This document shows positions 8,032 to 14,319 of a DNA stretch of 23,135 bases, one piece after another. Source of the stretch: an uncultured Candidatus Saccharibacteria bacterium (GTDB taxonomy: Bacteria; Patescibacteriota; Saccharimonadia; Saccharimonadales; Saccharimonadaceae); NCBI GenBank assembly GCA_946997535.1, contig CAMPVQ010000006.1, positions 1-23,135 on the forward strand, written 5' to 3'. Position 1 is the first letter of the stretch; each line of letters opens with the position of its first letter. A program made the position numbers and the translations under genes. The notes below the pieces were generated by a model. That model did no database searches. It saw only the letters and a list, made by a program, of their open reading frames with translations, and was not told where the DNA came from.

Positions 8032-8420
8032 GATATATGTAGTATCAATCGCTATAACGTTACTGATGGATTTTATGTGGCACTAGAGATTTATTGGTAG
8101 ATAAATTAATGTGGCGGTGCTGGATATTTAAGCATAAATTGCGCCCATGTTAGTTGTTTTATTTAGAGTATGACACCTCTGTTAATAGTGGTGCAGTGCA
8201 CAACAGTTGGCAGTGGTAGTGTGGTGTCCAAGCTTATTTGCCCGTCATGACGTCACGACGGGCGGGCCTTGCCTGTCGGCAGGGTAACCAGCAGTCTAAT
8301 CAGCTGCCCAAATATTAAGACCAAAGCCACGCCAATTAAGTCAGTTTGCCTGCCACACAACCTCTGTTATCGGGATAATCCTATGTGGTCGGGCGGGGCT
8401 AAGAATAGTTAAATAATAAC
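8032..8420. other. Gap between convergent transcripts, several hairpins, no gene seen
   Basis: No credible reading frame. Inverted repeats: GACACC/GGTGTC (8172-8177/8223-8228) enclosing CTGTT/AACAG (8179-8183/8202-8206); a near-perfect palindrome GCCCGTC...GACGGGC (8240-8263) centred on TGACGTCA; CCTTGCC/GGCAGGG (8267-8273/8278-8284); and CCACA...TGTGG around 8350-8388. The decamer ACCTCTGTTA occurs at about 8175 and 8360. It could encode an unrecognised structured RNA; the orientation is unclear. Confidence 0.4.
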
Positions 8421-8445
8421 AAAAAACGCCTGCCGGAGGCAGGCG
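8421..8445 (-). terminator. Terminator of the infC-rpmI-rplT operon
   Basis: On the minus strand, CGCCTGCC and GGCAGGCG (8438-8445 and 8427-8434) form an 8-base stem with a 3-base loop, followed by a run of six Ts (8426 down to 8421). It lies just after the rplT stop. Confidence 0.9.
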
Positions 8446-8463
8446 TGTGATGTCAAGGCGTGA

Positions 8464-8811
8464 TTACTTGTTGACTGACTTGACGATGGCAGCGAAGGCG
8501 GCTGGCTCGCGGACGGCGAGGTCAGCTAGGGTCTTGCGATCTAGGGTAATGTTGGCCTTCTTTAGGTCAGACATTAGACGGGCATAAGTGGTGCCGTTCT
8601 GACGAGCGGCAGCGTTGATGCGGGTAATCCATAGCTGGCGTAGGTCGCGCTTCTTAGTGCGGCGGTCGCGGAAGGCATATTGCAAAGCCTTGATAACGCG
8701 CTGCTTGGCTAGGCGGAAGCTGCGGGTTGCGCTGTTGTGCTTGAAGCCCTTGGCACGGCTAATCATTTTAGCGTGGCGTGCGTGGGCGGTAACTCCTCGT
8801 TTAACTCTCAT
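8464..8811 (-). CDS. rplT: 50S ribosomal protein L20
   Basis: A 115-residue, strongly basic protein with the L20 pattern: MRVKRGVTAHARHAK at the start, a KRDLRQLWITRINAAARQNG core, and a C-terminal domain that binds 23S rRNA (and, in model bacteria, its own leader). It is needed early in 50S assembly. Start ATG at 8811 has AAGGAG at about 8817-8822. It lies 21 bases after rpmI and is the last gene of the operon, followed by the terminator at 8421-8445. Length is normal. Confidence 0.97.
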   Translation of the reverse strand: MRVKRGVTAHARHAKMISRAKGFKHNSATRSFRLAKQRVIKALQYAFRDRRTKKRDLRQLWITRINAAARQNGTTYARLMSDLKKANITLDRKTLADLAVREPAAFAAIVKSVNK

Positions 8812-8832
8812 TTTATCTCCTTACTTCGATTA

Positions 8833-9027
8833 TTAGATACCCAATGCACGGCGAATGACTTTAGCACGTTCACCGGTGGTTGACTTTGGCGCTGCTTTGG
8901 CGCGCTTGTTACGGGCAGTCTGATGTGACAACTTGTGGTGCATTGCAGCACTCTCTTGTAGCATCTTGCCAGCCTTGGTCACGCGAATACGCTTCGCGGT
9001 ACCCTTGTGGGTCTTCATTTTTGGCAT
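8833..9027 (-). CDS. rpmI: 50S ribosomal protein L35
   Basis: A 64-residue basic protein with the L35 signature MPKMKTHKGTAKRIRVTKAG near the N-terminus and HKLSHQTARNKR in the middle. It is a small component of the 50S subunit. Start ATG 9025-9027 has GGAG-type SD (about 9036-9042) located inside the infC coding end. The infC stop is at 9015-9017, so the two frames overlap by 13 bases and are probably translationally coupled. Confidence 0.97.
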   Translation of the reverse strand: MPKMKTHKGTAKRIRVTKAGKMLQESAAMHHKLSHQTARNKRAKAAPKSTTGERAKVIRRALGI

Positions 9028-9539
9028 TTCTTGTTGCTCCTTACTATTACACTCAGATTACGACCGGCCATAGTAGCCTTGTTGTCGGCCACGGCATCTT
9101 CGGCGAGCTCTTCAAGAATACGCTTTAATAGCGCCTGTCCGACCTCTGGATGAGCCATTTCGCGACCACGAAACATCAATTGAATTTTGACCTTGTCGCC
9201 GTCTAATAAGAACTTGCGGATCTTGCGTAGCTTAATTTCTAAATCGTTCTGGCCAATTTTGAGGCCGAGACGAATTTGTTTAAGTTCACTGACATGGGCG
9301 TTCTTTTTGTTACGCTGCTGTTCCTTCATCTTTTGGTACTGGTATTTGCCCCAGTCGATGATTTTCGCAACAGGTGGCACCGCAGTCGGTGAGATTTCTA
9401 CTAGGTCAAGACCGGCCTCACGAGCGCGTTTGAGGGCGTCATTCTTCGACATAATGCCGAGTTGAGCACCACTTTCATCAATCACACGTAGCTCTTTGGC
9501 ACGGATCTCGCCATTTATCCGAATTGATTTGCTGGCTAT
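9015..9539 (-). CDS. infC: Translation initiation factor IF-3, probable AUA start
   Basis: IF-3 binds the 30S subunit, blocks premature 50S joining and checks the start codon. The frame includes IRAKELRVIDESGAQLGIM (N domain), the lysine-rich linker YQYQKMKEQQRNKKN and a C domain with RLGLKIGQNDLEIK and FRGREMAHPEVGQ. GTG at 9485 would cut off the conserved IRINGEIRAKELR stretch. Upstream in frame there is no ATG, GTG or TTG before the stop at 9543-9545. The candidates are ATT (9524-9522) and ATA (9539-9537). AAGGA lies six bases before the ATA, so ATA is chosen, giving 174 residues, a normal length. A near-cognate start matches the known E. coli case (AUU), where IF-3 limits its own synthesis. 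Downstream it overlaps rpmI. Confidence 0.9.
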   Translation of the reverse strand: MASKSIRINGEIRAKELRVIDESGAQLGIMSKNDALKRAREAGLDLVEISPTAVPPVAKIIDWGKYQYQKMKEQQRNKKNAHVSELKQIRLGLKIGQNDLEIKLRKIRKFLLDGDKVKIQLMFRGREMAHPEVGQALLKRILEELAEDAVADNKATMAGRNLSVIVRSNKKCQK

Positions 9540-9570
9540 GGTTTATCCTTACCTGAATTATATTATTATA

Positions 9571-9645
9571 TGGCTCCGGAGGCCGGATTCGAACCGGCGA
9601 CCAATTGATTAACAGTCAACTGCGCTACCGCTGCGCTACTCCGGA
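9571..9645 (-). tRNA. tRNA-Asn (GTT anticodon)
   Basis: Read on the minus strand: acceptor TCCGGAG pairs with CTCCGGA, D-arm AGCGCAGCGGTAGCGC, anticodon loop CTGTTAA (anticodon GTT), T-arm GCCGG-TTCGAAT-CCGGC, discriminator G and an encoded CCA. It lies between the promoter at 9672-9700 and infC, so it is probably cotranscribed with the infC operon and released by processing. Confidence 0.97.
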
Positions 9646-9671
9646 ATGTTCACGTTTAACACGCACCTATA

Positions 9672-9700
9672 ATTATATAAAATGTGCGCGCCGGCGTCAA
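9672..9700 (-). promoter_or_regulatory. Promoter for tRNA-Asn and infC operon
   Basis: On the minus strand TTGACG (9700-9695), a 17-base spacer and TATAAT (9677-9672). This places initiation about 20 bases before the tRNA 5' end. Confidence 0.75.
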
Positions 9701-9760
9701 TAGTTTTTTCGATAATTTTGTACTTTTATATTATATATATGTATGCATGTGGCGTGGTGG

Positions 9761-11254
9761 CTAGCTGAGGGTGACTTGGCGGTACTGGATGGCCTCAGCC
9801 ATGTCGCCAACTTGCACGCTGTCGTGGCCGGCGAGGTCGGCGATGGTGGTCGCGACACGCATTAGCTTAAAGTAAGAGCGGGCGGAGAGGCTCATTTTTT
9901 CGGTCGCGGTCAGGAGCAACTGGCTGGCGGCGTCGTCAAACTGAACAAGCTGTTTAAGCTGTCGGTTGGTGAGGCTGGCGTTGAAGCAGTGCTGGCGGGC
10001 GGCTTGGCGGTTGGTGGCGTCCGCGATGGCCTGGCGGTAGGTGTGGGCAAGCGGGGTAGTGCTGCGCTTGCCGAGGTCGCGCTGAGGTACGCGGCTAACT
10101 TGGATGAAGATGTCAATGCGATCGAGCAGTGGGCCGGAAATCTTCTTTTGGTAATTGGCGATGAGCTGTGGCGTGCAGGTGCACTCGTGGTCGGGGTCGT
10201 TGAAGTAGCCACACGGGCAGGGGTTCATGGTGGAGAGCAGCATAAAGTTGGCGGGATAGGTGGCCTTGCCACTGGCGCGACTGATATGAATCACGTGGTC
10301 TTCGAGCGGCTGGCGTAGTGACTCAAGAGTGTGCTTGCTAAACTCGGGCATTTCGTCGAGGAAGAGCACGCCGTTGTGGGCGAGGGATATCTCGCCCGGC
10401 ATCAAGTTGGTGCCGCCGCCGGTCAGGGCAACGTGTGAAGCGGTGTGGTGTGGTGAGCGGAATGGACGCATGGTAATAATATCGTCAGACTCACTGGCTA
10501 GCGAGTAGAGCTTGGTGGTTTCGAGAACCTCGTCGTCGGTGAGTGGCGGCAACAACCCAGGCAGGGATTTAGCCAACATCGTTTTGCCCGACCCGGGAGG
10601 ACCAACGAACAAGATATTGTGATGGCCGGCGGCGGCGATTTCAAGCGCGCGCTTGGCAACTTCCTGCCCATAGATGTCGTCTAGTAGGTCTAAATTAGTA
10701 CAAGTATTTTGTACAACGTGCGGCTCGGCGGGTGGCAATACTTTTTCGCCCATTAAATGCTGAACTACACTATTAAGTGTGGTAGCTCCTACTACATTGG
10801 CATTTGGAATTAGCGCAGCTTGCGCACTATTGGCTTGCGGCACAATAACTTGCTTGAAGCGCTTGCTCGTAGCGCACTCGGCGAGACTTAACGCGCCGCG
10901 AATTGGTTGCAAACTGCCATCCAAGCCTAGTTCTCCGATAAATAGTGTGTTTTTAACATCAGCTTGCTGTAGTTGGTCGCTGGCAATTAAAATTGACAAC
11001 GCAATTGCGAGGTCGAGATGCGAGCCATCCTTCGCCACAGAGGCGGGCAGGAGGTTGATGGTGACGCGCTTGGTTGGGAACTTAAAACCAGAGTTAGTGA
11101 TGGCGGCGCGGACGCGCTCGCGTGATTCATTGATGGACTTGTCGGCTAAACCGACGATATTGAACGCGGGTAAACCATTGGTGATATAACATTCGGCCGT
11201 GACTGCAACGCTATCGAACCCCTTGATAACCGCTGTGGCTGTGCGTGCGATCAT
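9761..11254 (-). CDS. comM: ComM/YifB family AAA+ ATPase (Mg-chelatase-like)
   Basis: A 497-residue protein with the family order. The N-terminal domain (residues 1-170) has NIVGLADKSINESRERVR, NLLPASVAKDGSHLDL and GELGLDGSLQPIRG. The AAA+ core has Walker A GPPGSGKT (218-225) and Walker B GVLFLDEM (295-302), the latter preceded by FRSPHHTAS and GGGTNLMPGEISLAHNG. A four-cysteine segment NPCPCGY...ECTC follows and may bind zinc, then a C-terminal lid. In transformable bacteria ComM is a hexameric helicase that branch-migrates incoming single-stranded DNA at D-loops. That fits a small-genome episymbiont taking up DNA, but the uptake machinery is not in this window. ATG 11254 is only nine bases after the -10, with no SD. 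No clear terminator separates it from tRNA-Asn downstream. Confidence 0.95.
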   Translation of the reverse strand: MIARTATAVIKGFDSVAVTAECYITNGLPAFNIVGLADKSINESRERVRAAITNSGFKFPTKRVTINLLPASVAKDGSHLDLAIALSILIASDQLQQADVKNTLFIGELGLDGSLQPIRGALSLAECATSKRFKQVIVPQANSAQAALIPNANVVGATTLNSVVQHLMGEKVLPPAEPHVVQNTCTNLDLLDDIYGQEVAKRALEIAAAGHHNILFVGPPGSGKTMLAKSLPGLLPPLTDDEVLETTKLYSLASESDDIITMRPFRSPHHTASHVALTGGGTNLMPGEISLAHNGVLFLDEMPEFSKHTLESLRQPLEDHVIHISRASGKATYPANFMLLSTMNPCPCGYFNDPDHECTCTPQLIANYQKKISGPLLDRIDIFIQVSRVPQRDLGKRSTTPLAHTYRQAIADATNRQAARQHCFNASLTNRQLKQLVQFDDAASQLLLTATEKMSLSARSYFKLMRVATTIADLAGHDSVQVGDMAEAIQYRQVTLS

Positions 11255-11263
11255 AATACTAAC

Positions 11264-11272
11264 ATTATAGCA
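11264..11272 (-). promoter_or_regulatory. comM promoter, near-leaderless
   Basis: Minus-strand TGC-TATAAT (-10 at 11269-11264), an extended -10 with no obvious -35. Nine bases separate it from ATG 11254, so the transcript should begin at or within a few bases of the start codon. Confidence 0.65.
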
Positions 11273-11312
11273 CTTATGGTTATCTGGCGCCCTTGGCGCG
11301 CCGAGGCGGGTG

Positions 11313-11321
11313 TGTTAAGAT
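11313..11321 (+). promoter_or_regulatory. ssrA promoter
   Basis: TGT-TAAGAT (-10 at 11316-11321), ten bases before the mature tmRNA 5' end, divergent from the comM promoter. The -35 is weak. Confidence 0.5.
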
Positions 11322-11331
11322 AAGGGTATCT

Positions 11332-11752
11332 GGGGCTGAATATGCTTTGACAGATGGAATTTAACAGGGTAATTTGCGAGTAGTTGATCACTTACAATCA
11401 CATAATAAATGCAAAATCACGTTTGCAGGCATTTGTAGCCAGCGTCAAGGATGCTTTTGCTCCTAAGCTAGCTGCAGTTGCAGTCGCTGCCTAGTTTTAC
11501 ACTAGTTTTTTATTTTTGCAGCCCATCCTAACGCCGACGCAAGATAGGCGTTCTGGGGTGTCATAGCTATGTTGCTTAGCCAGTAGAGGCGTTTTGCCGC
11601 CCTCTGCGGTGAAATCCAACGCAAATCAGCACCAATTTATCGTTGTTACTTGATAAGAATTGGCCTGACCTCAGTTTTGCAAGTAACTAGGCTTCGTAGA
11701 TGATTATCAGGTTACCATTTGGACGCGGGGTCAGTACCCGCCAGCTCCACCA
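11332..11752 (+). ncRNA. ssrA: tmRNA (transfer-messenger RNA)
   Basis: The 5' end GGGGCTGAATATGCTTTGAC and 3' end CAGCTCC-ACCA form the alanyl acceptor stem, including a G-U pair. tmRNA rescues stalled ribosomes and tags the nascent protein for proteolysis. The likely resume codon is GCA 11411, about 80 bases from the 5' end; the frame stays open for 27 codons and ends ...KLAAVAVAA-TAG (11492-11494). That is longer than most known tags, so a later resume codon is possible. The T-arm is odd: GCGGG-GTCAGTA-CCCGC, where a TTC-type loop is expected. Promoter at 11313-11321, terminator at 11767-11790. Confidence 0.92.
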
Positions 11753-11766
11753 GACATTATCAGAGG

Positions 11767-11790
11767 CAGGGCAGTGTAGCCCTGTTTTTT
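11767..11790 (+). terminator. ssrA terminator
   Basis: CAGGGC / GCCCTG (11767-11772 / 11779-11784) with a six-base loop, followed by six Ts. Confidence 0.85.
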
Positions 11791-11861
11791 GTTCGGCCAA
11801 GTTTTCCCCAGAATTCGGCTACAATGTAGTAAAAATTACCAAAATAAGGCTATAAAAAATG

Positions 11862-11890
11862 TTGACAGTCTTTTTAGAGTGGTCTATTAT
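11862..11890 (+). promoter_or_regulatory. Strong sigma70-type promoter
   Basis: Consensus TTGACA (11862-11867), a 17-base spacer and TATTAT (11885-11890). Predicted initiation near 11897. It is among the best promoters in the window and is not followed by a normal gene. Confidence 0.75.
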
Positions 11891-11896
11891 TAAAGT

Positions 11897-12008
11897 AGCT
11901 TATGAATAAAAAATATATTCATAAGCAGCGCACACAAAAATAAACATTATTAACTACATAAATCTATCTTCTTGAACGACCAGTAATTCTCGCAGCTGGT
12001 CGTTTTTT
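11897..12008 (+). ncRNA. Candidate small RNA of about 110 nt (or 13-codon mini-gene)
   Basis: The unit runs from the promoter at 11862-11890 to an intrinsic terminator (AACGACCAG / CTGGTCGTT, 11975-11983 / 11996-12004, then Ts). Near the 5' end an 11-base stem GCTTATGAATA / TATTCATAAGC (11898-11908 / 11916-11926) has a 7-base loop. The middle is A/T-rich and unstructured. An ATG at 11902 opens a basic 13-residue frame (MNKKYIHKQRTQK), but it has no SD and sits inside the stem. No known RNA family is recognised. Confidence 0.65.
11975..12008 (+). terminator. Terminator of the small transcript
   Basis: Nine-base stem AACGACCAG / CTGGTCGTT with a 12-base loop, and Ts from 12003 to 12008. Confidence 0.85.
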
Positions 12009-12951
12009 GATTTTGTCGTAAATCAAGCCATTAATTTGTTATCCGAGGTCTTATTTTGGCTGTTAGACGCCTTTAGGGCGCCATTTCGGACTAAAATGCC
12101 ATGAAAAAATGAACACAACTTGTATTGGCGGGTGGTTCGGGCTTTCTTTATCGCGCTGTCGGTAAAATTGTCGATTTGACGGCGCGCTCCGCGCGCGAAT
12201 TTGCTAAGACTGACTGGCGGCGTCGCGCGATTGCTAGCTTTGAGTCTTTTAGCGCGTTGATGATGGTTTTCGTTATGACTTGGTGGTGCGCACGGCGTTC
12301 GTGTTACGTGAATGTTTGGCTGCTTGCGTTGTGACTACGCGAATTATGCGCTGGGCTGGTGATGGCTAAATGTTATTAACGCGCTCATGGTCGGTTGGCC
12401 GGCCGGCCTGTTGTTTTTGGATGCAGGTTTTGCTACTGCGCGCGATTTGTTTCCTTTAGGTTGTCTGTTGTGTGGCGATCTAATGACTTTGCCTTGGGTT
12501 GGTGGCTGAGCTTGATAGGTGTCTAATTTTTGGCGGATGTTGTAGCTTAAACGCGCCGGATGGAGCGTTGTAAAAAACTTGACGTCAAATAAAAATAATT
12601 AAACAATATACATATTTACAACACTAAACGCGCCAAAAACTAACCTTAAGTATAACTCGCTATTAGATAAATGTTATAAAAATAACAATACAAAGTGCGC
12701 CAAAATAGTTGACATAAGCACTAAAATTTGATAGACTTAAAACAAGCTTGAAAGACAAAAAGACAAGCAAACAAAAATTAAACAATTTAATAAAAGTTCG
12801 CTTCAAAGTTGTCACCAATCCAGCTTGTACATTACCCATTAAACAAACAGAACAAACAAAATAGATGATTGATAAGGTCATCGACACCGACCATCACTGG
12901 TTTTAAAGTGAGAACGCAGCCCCATAAGTCGCTCTTCCATAAAACTAGTTT

Positions 12952-13101
12952 GTTTGCAGCAGGAATGACGGTCTTAGCCTCGCGGCAAAGAGTACTTTGC
13001 GCTAGTGTGCGGCTAGTGCCGTCACTCTGTTGCAAACATGCGTCGAGCGGAGGCGCTCTCTAGGAGCGCTTAGCTCCGCAGATATGCTCCCGAACGGGAG
13101 C
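12952..13101. other. Highly structured inverted-repeat element
   Basis: Four nested stems: GTTTGCAGCAG/CTGTTGCAAAC (12952-12962/13027-13037), TGACGG/CCGTCA (12966-12971/13019-13024), TAGCC/GGCTA (12975-12979/13011-13015) and GCAAAG/CTTTGC (12985-12990/12995-13000). A two-tier hairpin follows: GCGGAG/CTCCGC (13047-13052/13074-13079) around GCGCTC/GAGCGC. The last is GCTCCC-GAAC-GGGAGC (13086-13101). This is far more pairing than expected by chance and suggests a structured RNA, probably plus strand given the promoter-like sequence at 12709-12737 and the T-run at 13146. No SRP, 6S or other family motif is recognised. Confidence 0.6.
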
Positions 13102-13274
13102 GGTCAGTGAAAGGTTGTTGGCTGTGCTACCGGTGACTCGCGCCCTTTTTTAGATTTTAGTTTGGCGGATGAGCTTGTCGCACTTTAGACTTCACCAACT
13201 TGTGCAGCCAGCGGCCTCTCTTATAGTACTTTTTCTGACAATTATGTCAGTATCCTCCTCTCCTCCATCTCTTC

Positions 13275-13332
13275 GGGGTAGTAGGGCAAAGTTCGGTTCC
13301 CGCAAACCTTGAGCGTATTGCCTTACTGCCCC
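13275..13332. other. 15-bp inverted repeat before the 13356 gene
   Basis: GGGGTAGTAGGGCAA (13275-13289) pairs with TTGCCTTACTGCCCC (13318-13332) with two G-U pairs if transcribed on the plus strand. An inner GGTT/AACC hairpin has a CCCGCA loop. It ends seven bases before the -10-like TATAAA of the next gene. It may be an RNA gene, an operator or the end of a preceding transcript. Confidence 0.5.
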
Positions 13333-13338
13333 AAATTC

Positions 13339-13344
13339 TATAAA
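13339..13344 (+). promoter_or_regulatory. -10-like element of the 13356 gene
   Basis: TATAAA, 11 bases before ATG 13356, gives a leader of only a few bases. No SD is seen. The -35 region would fall inside the inverted repeat at 13275-13332. Confidence 0.4.
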
Positions 13345-13355
13345 ATATAAGCATA

Positions 13356-13760
13356 ATGAGGTGCAAAAATCTTATTTATACAGCAGTCGCTAGCTTCCTT
13401 GTGTCCGTTGTGGCGCTGGCAGCCGTGCTGAACTTGACTAGCCCTGATACGAGCGGCCTCGCTGGTATCTTGCTAGTCTTCTTTTTAATTTATATGGCGT
13501 CACTCGGGGTGATTATGTTCCTTGCTACGCTAGGCTACTACTCATATCGGCTTATCCGGCCATTGCCGGCGTCGGCGTTAGCGGGGGTTAAGCAAGCGCT
13601 TTACTATCGGCGGCTGATTGCTATTTGCGTCATCTTAAGTTTCGTGCCAATTGTCTTAATGTCATTTAATTCAATTGGAAAACTAGGGTTACTTGATGCC
13701 ATTTTAATAACGGTTACTGAGGCGCTGGCGATTCTATATACAATGAAGCGCCTAAAATAA
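13356..13760 (+). CDS. Small four-helix membrane protein of unknown function
   Basis: A 134-residue protein with four predicted membrane segments, at roughly residues 6-28, 36-63, 86-106 and 112-130, and basic loops (YYSYRLIRP; the C-terminal MKRLK) that suggest the loop ends lie in the cytoplasm. No family motif is recognised. ATG 13356 directly follows a -10-like box, so translation is probably from a nearly leaderless mRNA. The next gene has its own promoter 70 bases downstream, so shared function with the ATPase genes is not shown. Confidence 0.7.
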   Translation: MRCKNLIYTAVASFLVSVVALAAVLNLTSPDTSGLAGILLVFFLIYMASLGVIMFLATLGYYSYRLIRPLPASALAGVKQALYYRRLIAICVILSFVPIVLMSFNSIGKLGLLDAILITVTEALAILYTMKRLK

Positions 13761-13826
13761 ATTATTTAATGGCGACAATTACACAACAGAAATCTATTTA
13801 AAAATTGTATTCATTCAATACGTTTA

Positions 13827-13835
13827 TGCTATAAT
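13827..13835 (+). promoter_or_regulatory. Leaderless promoter of the ATPase operon
   Basis: TGC-TATAAT (-10 at 13830-13835), with only eight bases to ATG 13844. The transcript should start at or next to the A of the start codon, and there is no room for an SD. Confidence 0.7.
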
Positions 13836-13843
13836 AGCGGTAT

Positions 13844-14317
13844 ATGGCACCAACAAGCAATCAGCCACATATTGAACAAACACCAAGACCAGCTGCACGA
13901 CCAAATATGATGCCGCAACCACAGGTGGGTAATTTTGTGGCGCCAAATTACAACACTGGTGCAACGAATACTGCAAACGTTATGAACGGCGACCCGGCGC
14001 AGTTGCGGGCTGAACAGATTGCTCGACTTGAGCAGGAGGCGTTGGCGGCGGAGCAGCTAGTGCAACCACCACAGCAGCCAGTGGCGGCTAATCCTACACC
14101 GGCAACTGCTCAGGCGACCTCGAGCATGGCGACTTCTGACCCCGATGGCGCTACTGATACCGATAAGATTGAACGCGAATGGGTGGGTAAAGTGAAGGCT
14201 GAGATTGCCAAGAACTCACTAGACCCGTATCGCCAGCAAATGAATATCTCTGCTATGATGCGTGATTATGTGAAGAAACGATTTGGGAGGGTCATTGGCG
14301 AAGCGCCGAAGTTATAG
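13844..14317 (+). CDS. Proline/glutamine-rich protein with conserved C-terminal segment, upstream of secretion ATPase
   Basis: 157 residues. The first 110 are low-complexity and rich in Pro, Gln, Ala and Asn, with a short helical stretch (AEQIARLEQEALAAEQ). The C-terminal 45 (DKIEREWVGKVKAEIAKN...DPYRQQMNISAMMRDYVKKRFG) look like a folded, charged helical domain. From memory, similar short proteins lie directly before TraD/VirD4-like ATPase genes in CPR genomes. It ends two bases before the ATPase start, so the two form one operon. There is no signal peptide or membrane segment. It may be an adaptor or chaperone of the ATPase (inference). Start chosen from the leaderless promoter. Confidence 0.8.
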   Translation: MAPTSNQPHIEQTPRPAARPNMMPQPQVGNFVAPNYNTGATNTANVMNGDPAQLRAEQIARLEQEALAAEQLVQPPQQPVAANPTPATAQATSSMATSDPDGATDTDKIEREWVGKVKAEIAKNSLDPYRQQMNISAMMRDYVKKRFGRVIGEAPKL

Positions 14318-14319
14318 TT

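Larger units (their letters stand above)
12009..13338. other. Long gap without a credible gene, three compositional zones
   Basis: 12060-12560 is rich in CGCG/GCGC and contains only short frames with poor starts, possibly the remnant of a decayed gene. 12580-12870 is strongly A-rich on the plus strand, with repeated GCGCCAAAA blocks (about 12630 and 12697) and a promoter-like TTGACA-17-TAGACT (12709-12737). 12870-13160 is rich in strong inverted repeats and ends at a T6 run (13146-13151). 13160-13270 shows a CTGACA/TGTCAG hairpin near 13238-13253 and little else. No coding function can be assigned. Confidence 0.5.

Noticed and set aside
9015..9485. infC starting at GTG 9485
   Set aside because: It would delete the conserved IF-3 N-terminal segment (IRINGEIRAKELR), which is in frame upstream and has a well-placed SD before ATA 9539.
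12125..12334. Possible 69-residue protein starting at TTG
   Set aside because: No SD, no promoter nearby, no recognised family, irregular codon use. At best a gene remnant.
12387..12509. 40-residue hydrophobic frame (MVGWPAGLLFLDAG...)
   Set aside because: Too short, no ribosome site, flanked by stops; may be part of the same decayed region.
12663..12887. 74-residue hydrophobic frame on the minus strand
   Set aside because: Arises from the A-rich plus strand, which reads as Phe/Leu/Val codons in reverse. No SD, and it overlaps a plausible plus-strand promoter.
13275..13332. SRP (4.5S) RNA
   Set aside because: The GGTTCCCGCAA-like piece recalls 4.5S RNA, but the essential domain IV motif (GGTCCGGAAGGAAGCAGC type) is absent on both strands.
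12009..13338. Replication origin in the AT-rich gap
   Set aside because: No DnaA-box cluster (TTATNCACA) and no dnaA or dnaN nearby; gyrB and gyrA alone are not enough.
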